Assembly: GCF_002807055.1 (NCBI RefSeq)
Contig: NZ_NIXN01000004.1
Coordinates: forward strand, 62,001 to 126,000
Reading direction: 5' to 3'
Source of the DNA: Confluentibacter citreus
GTDB taxonomy: Bacteria; Bacteroidota; Bacteroidia; Flavobacteriales; Flavobacteriaceae
DNA length: 64,000 nucleotides
Of the stretch, positions 42,923-55,831 are shown one piece after another. Under the pieces are notes generated by a model. The model saw only the letters and a program-made list of their open reading frames with translations, did no database searches and had not been told where the DNA came from. The position numbers and the translations under genes were made by a program. Position 1 is the first letter of the stretch. Each line of letters opens with the position of its first letter.

Positions 42923-43006
42923 GGAGAGGTGCCAGAGTGGTAATGGAGCAGATTGCTAATCTGTCGACGCGTAAGTGTCGCCAGGGTTCGAGTCCCTGTC
43001 TCTCCG
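42923..43006 (+). tRNA. tRNA-Ser (anticodon GCT)
   Basis: Acceptor stem GGAGAGG pairs with TCTCTCC (one G.U), with discriminator G at 43006. The anticodon stem CAGAT / ATCTG encloses TGCTA with anticodon GCT. A long variable arm (GTCGACGCGTAAGTGTCGC) marks a class II tRNA, and the T arm is CAGGG-TTCGAGT-CCCTG. CCA is not encoded. It reads AGC and AGU codons. Confidence 0.95.
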
Positions 43007-43027
43007 CAAAAAGAAAGATAATAATTT

Positions 43028-43105
43028 CGGGGTGTAGCGTAGCCCGGTTATCGCGCCTGCTTTGGGAGCAGGAGGTCGCAGGTTCGAATCCTGCCACCCC
43101 GACCA
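43028..43105 (+). tRNA. tRNA-Pro (anticodon TGG)
   Basis: Acceptor CGGGGTG pairs with CACCCCG, followed by A and an encoded CCA (43103-43105). The anticodon stem CCTGC / GCAGG surrounds TTTGGGA with anticodon TGG, and the T arm is GCAGG-TTCGAAT-CCTGC. It is 22 bp after tRNA-Ser and co-transcribed. Confidence 0.95.
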
Positions 43106-43110
43106 AAAAA

Positions 43111-43138
43111 ATCCAACACGAAAGTGTTGGATTTTTTT
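43111..43138 (+). terminator. intrinsic terminator of the tRNA unit
   Basis: ATCCAACAC / GTGTTGGAT (9 bp, extended by A/T pairs) has a GAAA tetraloop and a run of seven T, directly after the tRNA-Pro CCA. Confidence 0.93.
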
Positions 43139-43177
43139 ATTTATGGAGTTTTCAAGGTTTACCTGAGGAAACGAGCA

Positions 43178-43220
43178 ATAAAAATTCAACAGCAAATCTC
43201 ATTTGCTGTTGAATTTTTAT
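43178..43220. terminator. 20-bp perfect hairpin, probable terminator of the GH95 gene
   Basis: ATAAAAATTC-AACAGCAAAT pairs perfectly with its inverse over 20 bp around a CTC loop. It lies 65 bp downstream of the minus-strand GH95 stop. No long T-run follows, but the stem itself ends in A/T, so it could stop transcripts from either side. Confidence 0.7.
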
Positions 43221-43284
43221 GAGCAACACACAGAATGTATTGATTTGACTTTCGTTTTTGATGTTCTCTTATTATGAAGTAGTC

Positions 43285-45681
43285 TTACCAAATCACAACT
43301 ATTTTTTCACCTTTTTTCAACACAATGTCTTTTTGTGTGTTATTGTAAACCAAAGTCGTTTTTCCTGATATTTTAGCCGTTACTTCTGTTTTTATTAAGG
43401 TGTTGTTTTTCCATTCCATGGAGATTTCAAATCCGCCACGGGCACAAATACCTTTTATGGATCCATTTTTCCATGCATCAGGCAACGCAGGTAATAAATA
43501 GATTTTATTATTAGTGGATTGCATAAGCATTTCAATAACAGCAGCGGCACCACCAAAATTGCCATCTATTTGAAAAGGAGGGTGGGCATCAAAAAGGTTC
43601 GGATAGGTGCCACCGTGTCCTTTGTGTGTTCCTTCAGATTTATCAGGGTCCACATATTTAAGCAATTCCCTGTACATTTTATAGGCACGATTGCCATCCC
43701 ACAGCCTTGCCCAAAGATTGATACGCCATCCTTTGGACCAACCCGTGGTTTCGTCACCTTTTATTTCTAAAGTGGTTCTGGAGGCATCCGCTAAATCTGG
43801 AGTATTATTTACAGTAATATGATTTCCGGGATAGAGACCAAAAAGATGGGATTGATGGCGGTGTTTTGGGTCTTCATCTTCCCAATCATAATACCATTCT
43901 TGTAAATTGCCTTTTTCCCCAATGGTATAGGGATGTAAATTGTTTTTAGCTTTAACGACTTGGTTTAAAAATGCATCATTAATATCTAACACACTGGAAG
44001 CGCTAATAAAATTATTAAATAATTCCCTTATCATAGCTAAATCGGCCGTTGCACCATACAAAGTAGCTCCATGATAACCTGTTGGGGTAATATATATGTT
44101 TTCTGGTGACGTTGAGGGGGAGGTTATCCAATGCCCTTTATCATCTTTCACCATCCATTCCAAACAAAATTGTACGGCACCCTTCATTAAAGGATAGGCT
44201 TCTTCCCTTAAATAATTTTCATCTTGAGTAAAAGAATAATGCTCCCATAAATGTGTAGCAAGCCAAGTGCCACCCATATTCCAATTCGCCCAATTAGGGT
44301 CACCGCCACCAAAATCGCCAACGGGATTACTTAATGCCCATATATCGGAGTTTTGGCAAGCTGCCCAACCATTGACGCCATAATATGTTTTGGCCGTAAC
44401 CGCTCCCGTAACTGCAACATTTTTTATAAAAGTCAATAAAGGTTTATGTAATTCTGAAAGGTTGGCAATTTCTGCAAGCCAATAATTCTCTTGGGCATTG
44501 ATATTTAAGGTGTAATTACTGCTCCATGGTGGACGCATATAAGGATTCCAAATGCCCTGTAAGTTAGCCGGAACACCTTCTGTTCTTGATGAAGATATTA
44601 GCAAGTACCTCCCAAAATTAAAGTATAGAATTTCTAAATTTTTATCTTCCATGCCATCTTTGTAACGTAATAGCCTTTTATCTGTTGGCAATTTGGGAGC
44701 ATCGGAATTTCCTAAATCCAAGGCAACCCGGTTGTATAATGCTTGGTAATCCTTTACGTGCCTTTCTTTTAATGAGGAATATGATTTTTTATAAGCTTTC
44801 TCAAGATTTTTCAGAGCCAATGCTTTGTTATCAACACCTTCAGTCGCTGGATTTTTATCAAAACCATTAAAACTGGTCGCTATGGAAACATAGATAGTAG
44901 CTTCCGTACAATTTTTGAGCTCTATGGAATTACCGGTGTTTATTACATTCCCATCTTTGTTTGAAACTTTAAAAAGGGTTGTAAAACGAGTGCCTTTTTT
45001 CTCATCAAAAAGGATGGCATTTGGCATATCTCCTCTATAACTTGGTTCTGCATGATAAGGTGCATAACCATCAACTTTCATGATGTTTTTTTCCTTTGTG
45101 ATATTGTATTTTAAAAGACTTTCAAACCCAATGGAACAATTAATGGATTTTTTCTTGTTACTTGTTAGGTGAATAACCATGATTTGGTCTGGGTAGGATA
45201 TAAAATATTCACGCTGAAATTTAATACCATTGCTTTCATAAGATACTTTAGAAATAGCCTTACTAATATCGAGTTCTCGATGATAATTTTTAAACGTTTC
45301 TTGGTCTTTGTAATTTAGGTACATGGTTCCCAAGGGCGCATAAGATTGGGAATACTGACCTTGAATAAAACGGTTGAGCGAGTCGGCAAGCTTATAATTC
45401 TCTTCACTTAAAACTTTTCTAACAGGGTTTACATATTTATAAGCTTCAGGATTATTATTAGCATTTACGGGTTCGCCAGACCATAATGTGGCATCGTTAA
45501 GGTATATTTTATCTGAACTAACACCCCCAAAAACAGAAGCTCCCATTTTACCGTTGCCTAAAACTAAAGTCTCCTCAAAGTAATCGGCAGGTTTATCGTA
45601 CCACAAGAGATTACTTGATTGCGAATAACAGAGACTAGAAACAGATAAAAGAATAATTAAGGTGGAGAATGGTTTAATCAT
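43285..45681 (-). CDS. glycoside hydrolase family 95 (alpha-L-fucosidase type)
   Basis: This exported enzyme (798 aa from Met 45681) has signal peptide [21 protein letters not shown]. The frame is open for 18 more codons, but the later Met gives a clean signal. It has a GH65N-like beta domain, then an (alpha/alpha)6 barrel with conserved GH95 residues: the paired Asn of [10 protein letters not shown], Glu in [11 protein letters not shown], and Asp in FQIDGNFGG. The family inverts alpha-1,2-L-fucosides, and some members act on alpha-L-galactosides. It is divergent from the GH2 operon, and their shared 391-bp region carries PUL operator A. Confidence 0.92.
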   Translation of the reverse strand: MIKPFSTLIILLSVSSLCYSQSSNLLWYDKPADYFEETLVLGNGKMGASVFGGVSSDKIYLNDATLWSGEPVNANNNPEAYKYVNPVRKVLSEENYKLADSLNRFIQGQYSQSYAPLGTMYLNYKDQETFKNYHRELDISKAISKVSYESNGIKFQREYFISYPDQIMVIHLTSNKKKSINCSIGFESLLKYNITKEKNIMKVDGYAPYHAEPSYRGDMPNAILFDEKKGTRFTTLFKVSNKDGNVINTGNSIELKNCTEATIYVSIATSFNGFDKNPATEGVDNKALALKNLEKAYKKSYSSLKERHVKDYQALYNRVALDLGNSDAPKLPTDKRLLRYKDGMEDKNLEILYFNFGRYLLISSSRTEGVPANLQGIWNPYMRPPWSSNYTLNINAQENYWLAEIANLSELHKPLLTFIKNVAVTGAVTAKTYYGVNGWAACQNSDIWALSNPVGDFGGGDPNWANWNMGGTWLATHLWEHYSFTQDENYLREEAYPLMKGAVQFCLEWMVKDDKGHWITSPSTSPENIYITPTGYHGATLYGATADLAMIRELFNNFISASSVLDINDAFLNQVVKAKNNLHPYTIGEKGNLQEWYYDWEDEDPKHRHQSHLFGLYPGNHITVNNTPDLADASRTTLEIKGDETTGWSKGWRINLWARLWDGNRAYKMYRELLKYVDPDKSEGTHKGHGGTYPNLFDAHPPFQIDGNFGGAAAVIEMLMQSTNNKIYLLPALPDAWKNGSIKGICARGGFEISMEWKNNTLIKTEVTAKISGKTTLVYNNTQKDIVLKKGEKIVVIW

Positions 45682-45814
45682 ATTAAAATAGTATTCAATT
45701 TGATGATAATTTATAACTAAGATTTGACGCTTCAAGCAGAAAGAAAATCGAAGATATATATTTAAAGAATCTTTGTCAAAACTTTTAAAGGCTTAAATGC
45801 CCTAAATCAAAATA

Positions 45815-45871
45815 TGTCCATGCATTTGGATAATATATCTATGCCGACACTATATGTTCTCTATAATTTTA
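45815..45871 (+). promoter_or_regulatory. PUL operator A and -7 box (GH2-GH30-GH43 unit)
   Basis: TGTCCAT (45815-45821) and TATCTAT (45836-45842) are direct repeats 21 bp apart, with TTGGATAA between them. TAATTTTA (45864-45871) begins 28 bp after the start of the second repeat. There is no TTG at -33, which fits an activator-dependent promoter. The same layout recurs at sites B and C. Confidence 0.72.
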
Positions 45872-45930
45872 CTATCTCTATTGATTTGCAAATGTTAATT
45901 TTGAAATCTTTAGTTTAGTTGGGATCGATT

Positions 45931-45959
45931 AGGGGAGGTGTTTTTTACCTCCCCTTTTT
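45931..45959 (+). terminator. leader terminator/attenuator before GH2
   Basis: AGGGGAGGT / ACCTCCCCT (9 bp, G:C-rich) has a 7-base loop and a run of five T. It lies between the promoter at 45864 and the GH2 ATG at 46073, with no other gene that it could terminate on the plus strand. GTTTAGTTGG precedes it by 8 bases. Confidence 0.8.
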
Positions 45960-46057
45960 CCAGATATTTGAATTGGTTGATAAAAAATGGACAGCTTTTT
46001 TATTAACAACACAATGGTAAATACCTGCCTTATAAATTCATTTTTAAAAAGTAATAA

Positions 46058-49192
<3,135 letters not shown>

Positions 49193-49197
49193 TTAAA

Positions 49198-50766
49198 ATG
49201 ATGAAGTATTTTAAACGTTCTAAAGCATTTTTTCTATTATTTCTGGTTTTATTTGTTAAAAATGTGGATTGTATAGCACAAAAAGACCCTGTTTTAGAAA
49301 TCACATTACACACAAATAAAACATTTCAGACCATACATAATTTTGGCGCTTCAGATGCGTGGTCCATACAGGCTGTTGGTAAATATTGGAGCGAAGATGT
49401 AAAAAACAAAATAGCATCTCTATTATTTAGTACCTCAAATAAACCAGATGGAAGTCCGGAAGGCATTGGGTTAACCGCATGGCGATTTAATATTGGAGCA
49501 GGGAGTACAGAACAAGGCGAAGATAGCCAGATACTTACGGATTGGAGAAAATCTGAAAGTTTTTTAAACGCAGATGGCACCTATAATTGGAACAAACAAT
49601 CTGGGGAACTTTGGTTTTTAAATGAAGCTAAAAAAAGAGGGGTTAGAACATTTGTTGGTTTTGTAAATAGTCCGCCCGTTTTCTATACAAAAAATGGTAA
49701 AACATTTTCAGATGATGGGCTTTCCGCAAATATTAAAAGTGAAAATTATAAAAAGTTCGCCGATTTTTTATCGGAAGTTGTAAAAGGCGTAAAAAGTAAA
49801 ACAGGCGTTGATTTTGATTATATAAGTCCATTTAACGAACCTCAGTGGGATTGGAAATGCTGTAAACAAGAAGGGTCTCCTTGGAACAATGATGAGATAG
49901 TTGAGGCAACGAAAGCGATAGATGCCTCTTTTAATACACATAATATTTCAGCTAAAATAGAAATTACGGAAGCTGGCCATTTGGATTTTTTGTATTCGGA
50001 AAAAAACAGACCCAACCGAGGAAATCAAATCGCCTACTTTTTTGATAAAAATTCGCCCGGTTATATCGGGGATTTAAAATCAATCGCTAAAAAAATTGCG
50101 GGCCATAGTTATTTCTCTACTTGGGATTTAGAAACCCTAAAAAATACAAGACACCTATTAAGCAAGGAAATCCAAAAAGTTGATCCTTCTTTGGAATTTT
50201 GGATGTCGGAATATTGTATTCTTGAGGATAATGAAATTATTAAAGGCGGTGGCCGCGATTTGGGCATTGATCCCGCATTGTATATAGCCAGGGTCATTCA
50301 TTCCGATTTGGTTTTGGCAAATGCTTCGGCATGGCATTGGTGGTTAGCGGTTAGCCCTTATGATTTTAAAGACGGTCTCATTTATATAGATGATAATAAG
50401 TTGGGAGGCAATTATTATGAATCTAAAATGCTTTGGGCACTTGGTCATTATTCAAGATTTATAAGGCCAGAAATGAAGCGAATTCATACATCACGCTCTG
50501 ATAAAAAATCCCCTGAAGAAGCTCTTGAAGGTGTTTTACAATCGGCATACATGAATGAAGATGAGATAGTCCTTGTTTTGGTCAACCAATTTAAAGTTTC
50601 AAAGGATATTAAAATTTCAGGAATTCCAAAAGAATTTAAAACCATGGAGGTTTACCAAACAACCGATGTATCAGATATAAATTTAAAAAAGGTTTCAACT
50701 CTTGGAATTGATGAAGTCATCACACTTCCAAAAAAATCATTAACAACGTGTGTGTTAAAAAGATAA
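49198..50766 (+). CDS. glycoside hydrolase family 30
   Basis: This exported (beta/alpha)8 enzyme (522 aa) has a signal peptide at about 1-28. The acid/base is E214 in SPFNEPQWDW and the nucleophile E338 in FWMSEYC, with a side beta-domain at the C-terminus. Early motifs (IHNFGASDAWSIQAVG, GLTAWRFNIGAGS) resemble subfamilies that include endo-beta-1,6-galactanases, but beta-glucosidase, beta-xylanase and beta-fucosidase subfamilies exist, so the substrate is unresolved. It is translated between GH2 and GH43 in one unit. Confidence 0.9.
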   Translation: MMKYFKRSKAFFLLFLVLFVKNVDCIAQKDPVLEITLHTNKTFQTIHNFGASDAWSIQAVGKYWSEDVKNKIASLLFSTSNKPDGSPEGIGLTAWRFNIGAGSTEQGEDSQILTDWRKSESFLNADGTYNWNKQSGELWFLNEAKKRGVRTFVGFVNSPPVFYTKNGKTFSDDGLSANIKSENYKKFADFLSEVVKGVKSKTGVDFDYISPFNEPQWDWKCCKQEGSPWNNDEIVEATKAIDASFNTHNISAKIEITEAGHLDFLYSEKNRPNRGNQIAYFFDKNSPGYIGDLKSIAKKIAGHSYFSTWDLETLKNTRHLLSKEIQKVDPSLEFWMSEYCILEDNEIIKGGGRDLGIDPALYIARVIHSDLVLANASAWHWWLAVSPYDFKDGLIYIDDNKLGGNYYESKMLWALGHYSRFIRPEMKRIHTSRSDKKSPEEALEGVLQSAYMNEDEIVLVLVNQFKVSKDIKISGIPKEFKTMEVYQTTDVSDINLKKVSTLGIDEVITLPKKSLTTCVLKR

Positions 50767-50785
50767 TCACCTAAATTATAGAACA

Positions 50786-51808
50786 ATGCTTAAAATTTCA
50801 AAAAAAGCAAACCCATTAAAAAAGCCATTTTATTTTTTAATCCTTTTATTACTCGTTTTCAACTGCAAACAAAAAAAGGAAAATAATATTAAAGAGTCTT
50901 TAACAACCAAAATTGAGAACCCGGTAATCCTAGGATATTTTGCAGATCCTTCCATGGTTACTTATGAAGGCAAATATTATGTGTATGCTACTATAGATCC
51001 TTGGGGCGGCGATGAGTTAGCGGTTTTTGAGTCCTCAGATTTTATTAATTGGGAACAAAAACACATTAACTGGCCAACTAAGGAAGCATGTACAAGTTCA
51101 ACTTCAAATGGAAGCATGGTATGGGCACCATCTGTAATACAAGCAAAAAACGGAAAGTTTTATATGTATGTTTCGGTAGGTAGTGAGATTTGGGTTGGAG
51201 AAAGTGAAAACCCATTAGGACCATGGAAAAACGCTAAAGAAAATCATTCACCTTTTATAAAAGGCGATATGTTTCCAGAATATCACATGATAGATGCCGA
51301 AGCTTTTATAGATGATGATGGCCAGGCTTATTTATATTGGGGTTCTGGTTTAAATTGGGAAAACGGACATTGCTTTATAGTGCCATTGAATGATGATATG
51401 GTGTCTTTTAATGAAAATGAGATAAAGGATATTACGCCACCACATTATTTTGAAGCACCTTTTATGTTAAAGAAAAATGGCAAATATTATTTAATGTATT
51501 CTGAAGGGAAATGTACCGATGCAACTTACATGGTAAGATATTCTACAAGTAATATGCCTTATGGTCCATGGCAAGAGGGGCCAAACAGCCCGATACTTTC
51601 AACATCTAAAGATTCTACAACATTAGGGCCTGGACATCATACGGTTTTTAATGTAAACAATCAAGATTATATTTTTTATCATAGGATTAAGGATAACAAT
51701 GATACCCTTTTACGTGAATTGGCTATAGATAGCTTGAATTTTAATGCTGAAGGCGATATTTTAAAAGTTATTCCCCGAGGAGGTGTAAGTAAGTTTACAT
51801 ATGAATAA
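50786..51808 (+). CDS. glycoside hydrolase family 43 lipoprotein
   Basis: This five-bladed beta-propeller enzyme (340 aa) has the three GH43 carboxylates at D54 (YFADPS), D170 (MIDAEAF) and E223 (YFEAPF). Lipobox VFNC (Cys27) follows a hydrophobic stretch, so it is a lipoprotein, probably on the outer membrane. GH43 enzymes act on alpha-L-arabinofuranosides, beta-xylosides or beta-1,3-galactans. The choice is open here. Last gene of the GH2-GH30-GH43 unit. Confidence 0.9.
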   Translation: MLKISKKANPLKKPFYFLILLLLVFNCKQKKENNIKESLTTKIENPVILGYFADPSMVTYEGKYYVYATIDPWGGDELAVFESSDFINWEQKHINWPTKEACTSSTSNGSMVWAPSVIQAKNGKFYMYVSVGSEIWVGESENPLGPWKNAKENHSPFIKGDMFPEYHMIDAEAFIDDDGQAYLYWGSGLNWENGHCFIVPLNDDMVSFNENEIKDITPPHYFEAPFMLKKNGKYYLMYSEGKCTDATYMVRYSTSNMPYGPWQEGPNSPILSTSKDSTTLGPGHHTVFNVNNQDYIFYHRIKDNNDTLLRELAIDSLNFNAEGDILKVIPRGGVSKFTYE

Positions 51809-51906
51809 TTTTATAAAAACATTTTGAGAGCATGAAGAACGCGATGTTTAATAAATTCCTCAGGATTTTTTCTTAAAAGCAGTATGTTTTTAAATAAAGA
51901 GTAATT

Positions 51907-51963
51907 TGTCTATGCTTTTGAGTAATGTGTCCATCTTACAAAAGGTCTTCCCTTTTAATTTTA
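51907..51963 (+). promoter_or_regulatory. PUL operator B and -7 box (GH89-MFS-nagB unit)
   Basis: TGTCTAT (51907-51913) and TGTCCAT (51928-51934) repeat at 21 bp with TTGAGTAA between them. TAATTTTA (51956-51963) starts 28 bp after the second repeat. All distances are identical to sites A and C. Confidence 0.72.
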
Positions 51964-52090
51964 CAAATAGTTAGTATAAAATTTGTTAATAGCAAATGGT
52001 TTCAATTTGAAACTGCAATGTTTAAATGAATGGAAACCCATATTTTAAATTAAGATGTTGGTTATTAAATTCAAAGTTTAGTTGGTTTGA

Positions 52091-52137
52091 TAGGGAGATG
52101 ATTTATTCTAAAATAATTTATTCTCCCTATTTTTTTT
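52091..52137 (+). terminator. leader terminator/attenuator before GH89
   Basis: TAGGGAGA / TCTCCCTA (8 bp) enclose an AT-rich apical region and are followed by eight T. GTTTAGTTGG (52076-52085) precedes it by 5 bases. It lies about 170 nt after the predicted transcription start and 68 bp before the GH89 ATG. Confidence 0.75.
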
Positions 52138-52204
52138 CACTTTTTCCAATAACAAAAGTGCTACATTAATTAATAAAGTTTAAGCTTCAATCTAATTTTT
52201 CACA

Positions 52205-54391
52205 ATGAAAAAAAAGTATTTAAAAATTCAATACCGTAAGTCATTTAAAATTTTTGTTCCGCTTTTATTGATGTCATTTTTTTTGATATTCACTATATCA
52301 TGTAAAAATACAAAAGAAACAAAAAGTAAAAGTGCCTATGAGGTCATAGAAAACCTTATTGGTGAACGCGCCAATGATTTTGAACTCATTATTGTTGAAA
52401 ACCAAGATAAAACGTCTTCAGATTGGTTTGAAATTGAAGCAACAGCAAACAAAGTAACAATCAAAGGAACAACACATACGGCCATTTGTTATGCAGCTTA
52501 TCATTTTCTTAAGGATGTTGGGGCAGTTTTGGTTAGCTGGGAAGGCAATAGAATAAATTGGCCTAAAACATGGCCAATTTATTCTAAAAAAGGTGCAACA
52601 CCTTTTAAATATAGAGAATATTTAAATGCCTGCACGTTTGGATATACCACACCTTGGTGGGACTGGGAGCGGTGGTCGCAAGAAATAGATTGGATGGCAC
52701 TTCATGGAGTCAATTTTCCAACGGCACTTGAGGGACAAGAAATTGTTTGGCAACAGTTATGGAAAGAATATGGGTTAACAGATAGCCAATTGCAAGAGCA
52801 TTTTGCAGGGCCTGCATTTTTACCATGGCAACGCATGGGTAACATCAATAGCCACGAAGGACCATTACCACAAAAGTGGATTGATAAAAAATCGGACATT
52901 CAGAAAAAAATACTGCAAAAAATGAGGGCGTTAGGGATGCATCCCGTTGTGCCAGCTTTTAGTGGCTATGTACCAAAAGCATTTGCGGAAAAATATTCAA
53001 AATCAAAAATAAGCGAATTAAGTTCTTGGTCTGGTGGTGGTTTTGAAAGCACGTTTTTGTTGGATCCTAAAGATCCGCTATTTAAAGAAATAGGAAAACG
53101 GTTTATAGAATTATATTCAGAATTGTACGGACAATCAGATTTTTATTTAGCCGATTCATTTAATGAAATCGAACCTCCTGTATCTGAAGAAAACAAGTAT
53201 GAAGAATTATCAGATTATGGAAAAACTATTTATGAAACCATTAATGAAGCAGCACCTGGGGCAACTTGGGTGATGCAAGGGTGGCTTTTTGGTAACGATA
53301 AAGATTATTGGACAAAAGAAGCCACGATGGCTTTTTTAAGTAAGGTTCCTGATGACAGATTAATCATTCAAGATTATGCCAATGATAGGTACAAGGTATG
53401 GGAACATCAAGAAGCCTTTTATGGAAAACAATGGACTTATGGGTATGTTCATAATTACGGAGGTTCCAATCCGGTTTACGGTGATTTGAATTTTTATAAT
53501 TATGAGCTTAAGCGTTTATTAGATAACCCAAACAAAGGAAACTTGGTGGGTTATGGCGTCATGCCAGAGGGATTGAATAATAACCCAGTTGTTTACGAAT
53601 ACATTTATGATCTTGCATGGGCACAAGGGAAAGAACCCGTAAACCAATGGTTGAAAACGTACTTAAATGCTAGATATGGGAACACGTCCGATAGGGTTTT
53701 TGAAGCATGGAAATTATTAATGGAATCTGTTTATAGTACTAAATATTGGGAGACCCGTTGGTGGGATAGTAGAGCAGGAGCCTATTTGTTTTTTAAAAGA
53801 CCAACTATAAAGATTACTGAATTTAAAGGAAATCCGGGTGATAAAGAAAAGCTGAAAAAGGCTTTGGATATGTTGATTCAAGAATCTAAAAACTTTGATG
53901 AAAATAGCCTTTTTTATTATGACTTATTGGATGTATCCAGACATTATTATTCTTTATGTATTGATGATTTATTGGTAGAATGTGTTAAGGCTTATAACGC
54001 AAAGGAATTAACAAAAGGAGATGAATTGTACAAAAAAATAGAGAAACAATCTTTAGATATAGATACCATGCTTTTAGGTCAACCCATAAATAGTTTAAAT
54101 CACTGGTTAACATCTGCCTACAATTATGGAGATTCTGCGGAAGAATCTAAATTCTATTTAAAAAATGCCAAAATGCTCATTACTTTATGGGGAGGTGAAG
54201 GTCATTTAAATGATTATGCCTCCAGATCATGGCAAGGCATGTATAAAGAATTTTATTGGCCAAGGTGGAGCATGTTCTTACAGGCACTAAGAGAATCTAC
54301 TGTAACTAATCAACCTTTTGATGAATTAAAAGAAAGACAATTGATAAAGGAATGGGAAATAAATTGGTGTCATAGTGATGATATGTATTAA
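52205..54391 (+). CDS. glycoside hydrolase family 89 alpha-N-acetylglucosaminidase
   Basis: This exported lipoprotein-type enzyme (728 aa) has a hydrophobic N-terminus ending in FTISC. NAGLU-family landmarks are YREYLNACTFGYTTPWWDWERW (start of the catalytic barrel, near 138), MALHGVNFPTALEGQE, ADSFNEIEPP with the probable acid/base E321, and HNYGGSNPVYG near 420. GH89 removes terminal alpha-linked GlcNAc, found on some mucin O-glycans and on heparan fragments. It is first in a unit with the sugar permease and NagB, which handle the released amino sugar. Confidence 0.93.
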   Translation: MKKKYLKIQYRKSFKIFVPLLLMSFFLIFTISCKNTKETKSKSAYEVIENLIGERANDFELIIVENQDKTSSDWFEIEATANKVTIKGTTHTAICYAAYHFLKDVGAVLVSWEGNRINWPKTWPIYSKKGATPFKYREYLNACTFGYTTPWWDWERWSQEIDWMALHGVNFPTALEGQEIVWQQLWKEYGLTDSQLQEHFAGPAFLPWQRMGNINSHEGPLPQKWIDKKSDIQKKILQKMRALGMHPVVPAFSGYVPKAFAEKYSKSKISELSSWSGGGFESTFLLDPKDPLFKEIGKRFIELYSELYGQSDFYLADSFNEIEPPVSEENKYEELSDYGKTIYETINEAAPGATWVMQGWLFGNDKDYWTKEATMAFLSKVPDDRLIIQDYANDRYKVWEHQEAFYGKQWTYGYVHNYGGSNPVYGDLNFYNYELKRLLDNPNKGNLVGYGVMPEGLNNNPVVYEYIYDLAWAQGKEPVNQWLKTYLNARYGNTSDRVFEAWKLLMESVYSTKYWETRWWDSRAGAYLFFKRPTIKITEFKGNPGDKEKLKKALDMLIQESKNFDENSLFYYDLLDVSRHYYSLCIDDLLVECVKAYNAKELTKGDELYKKIEKQSLDIDTMLLGQPINSLNHWLTSAYNYGDSAEESKFYLKNAKMLITLWGGEGHLNDYASRSWQGMYKEFYWPRWSMFLQALRESTVTNQPFDELKERQLIKEWEINWCHSDDMY

Positions 54392-54454
54392 TCCAATACT
54401 TAAAATTATAGACAGTTAACAAAATAATATCTATTAATAATATAAACTAACCTT

Positions 54455-55798
54455 ATGTCTACAACCAAACCTCATACAATTTCCAATAACCATTTAGTTC
54501 CCATTATAATCATTGCAGGATTATTTTTCATTTTTGGTTTTGTAACATGGATAAATGGGGCTCTCATCCCTTTTATGAAAACCATAAACGAGTTAACCGA
54601 TGCGCAATCTTATTTTGTAGCTACGGCATCCTATATTTCCTTTGTGGTGATGGCGTTGCCTGCTTCTTATATTCTAAATAAAATCGGGTATAAAAAAGGC
54701 ATGTCCTTAGGTTTAATCATAATGGCGGTTGGTGCTTTAGTCTTTATTCCTGCCGCGGAAGCGCGAACCTATTGGATTTTTTTAACAGGTATTTTTATTC
54801 AGGGAATAGGCATGACACTCTTACAAACGGCAGCCAATCCTTATATTACCATACTAGGTCCTATAGAAAGTGGTGCAAAGCGTATTGCCATTATGGGAAT
54901 TGCAAACAAAACAGCGGGAGCTTTAGGGTCATTGATTTTTGGTGCTTTATTGTTATCTGGTATAGATGAAGTTAAAGAGAAATTATCAAGCGTATCTGTA
55001 GAAGAAAAAGACGTGCTTTTAGATACTATGGCAGATAGTGTGTTTATGCCTTATCTTGTTATGGCTTTGGTTTTATTTGTTTTAGGAATATTAATCAGAA
55101 AAGCCCCCTTGCCCCATGTTGAAGCCGCTGAAGCTGAAGAGGTAAAGGATGGGGAAACAACCAAAACAAGTATTTTTCAATTTCCCAATTTATGGTTAGG
55201 TGTGTTAACCTTGTTTGTGTATGTAGGTGCAGAAGTCATTGCTGGCGACACTATCATTGCTTATGGTATTTCTTTAGGGTTCTCTGCGGCAGATGCAAAA
55301 TTCTTTACCACATTAACCCTTTTGGCAATGGTGGCCACTTATGCCATAGGAGCTCTTTTAATTCCTAAATATTTAAAACAAAGCACAGCACTTAAGATGA
55401 GTGCGGTATTGGGCATAGTTTTTAGTGTGTGTATTTTATTGACTTCAGGATTAACCTCTGTACTGTTTGTTGCATGTTTAGGGATTTCAAACGCGTTGGT
55501 TTGGCCAGCCGTATGGCCTTTGACATTAGAGGGTTTGGGCAAGTTCACTAAAGCGGCATCGGCTTTACTTATTATGGCAATTTCAGGAGGGGCTATCATA
55601 CCACCTTTGTACGGACGCTTGGTAGATACCAATAAGCAGAACCTTATGGCAGAAGGGGTTGGAGAAGTTGAGGCGTTAGCATCGGCAGCCAATAGTAGTT
55701 ATTGGATATTGATTCCTTGTTATGCCTTTATATTGATTTTTGCAGTATGGGGACACACATATAAAAGTTGGTCTAATAGGAAAAGGTCATTAAAATAA
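54455..55798 (+). CDS. sugar MFS transporter, FucP/NagP-like
   Basis: This inner-membrane permease (447 aa) has twelve predicted helices. FucP-family features are FFIFGFVTWINGALIPFMK in helix 1, a QGIGMTLLQTAANPYIT segment, and NALVWPAVWPLTLEGLGKFTKAASALLIMAISGGA in the second half. The family includes the L-fucose/H+ symporter FucP and GlcNAc permeases of Bacteroidota. GlcNAc is the likelier cargo because it sits between GH89 and nagB, though fucose released by GH95 is possible. Gap to nagB is 33 bp. Confidence 0.9.
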   Translation: MSTTKPHTISNNHLVPIIIIAGLFFIFGFVTWINGALIPFMKTINELTDAQSYFVATASYISFVVMALPASYILNKIGYKKGMSLGLIIMAVGALVFIPAAEARTYWIFLTGIFIQGIGMTLLQTAANPYITILGPIESGAKRIAIMGIANKTAGALGSLIFGALLLSGIDEVKEKLSSVSVEEKDVLLDTMADSVFMPYLVMALVLFVLGILIRKAPLPHVEAAEAEEVKDGETTKTSIFQFPNLWLGVLTLFVYVGAEVIAGDTIIAYGISLGFSAADAKFFTTLTLLAMVATYAIGALLIPKYLKQSTALKMSAVLGIVFSVCILLTSGLTSVLFVACLGISNALVWPAVWPLTLEGLGKFTKAASALLIMAISGGAIIPPLYGRLVDTNKQNLMAEGVGEVEALASAANSSYWILIPCYAFILIFAVWGHTYKSWSNRKRSLK

Positions 55799-55831
55799 TC
55801 AAAATATATAATCAAAAATAAATCAAAAACA

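Larger units (their letters stand above)
51809..52204. other. 396-bp PUL intergenic regulatory region
   Basis: No gene is seen between GH43 and GH89. It contains operator B (51907-51934), a -7-like box (51956-51963), GTTTAGTTGG (52076-52085) and a leader terminator (52091-52137), in the same order as upstream of GH2. Confidence 0.7.

Noticed and set aside
42915-43212. Short reading frames over the tRNA-Ser/tRNA-Pro region
   Set aside because: They are translations of tRNA genes, a common annotation artefact.
45682-45735. 18-codon upstream extension of the GH95 frame
   Set aside because: The extension would bury the clean signal peptide that starts at the Met at 45681.
54428-54434. A single TATCTAT upstream of the MFS gene
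   Set aside because: No second copy at 21 bp and no -7 box at 28 bp, so it is not a fourth PUL operator.
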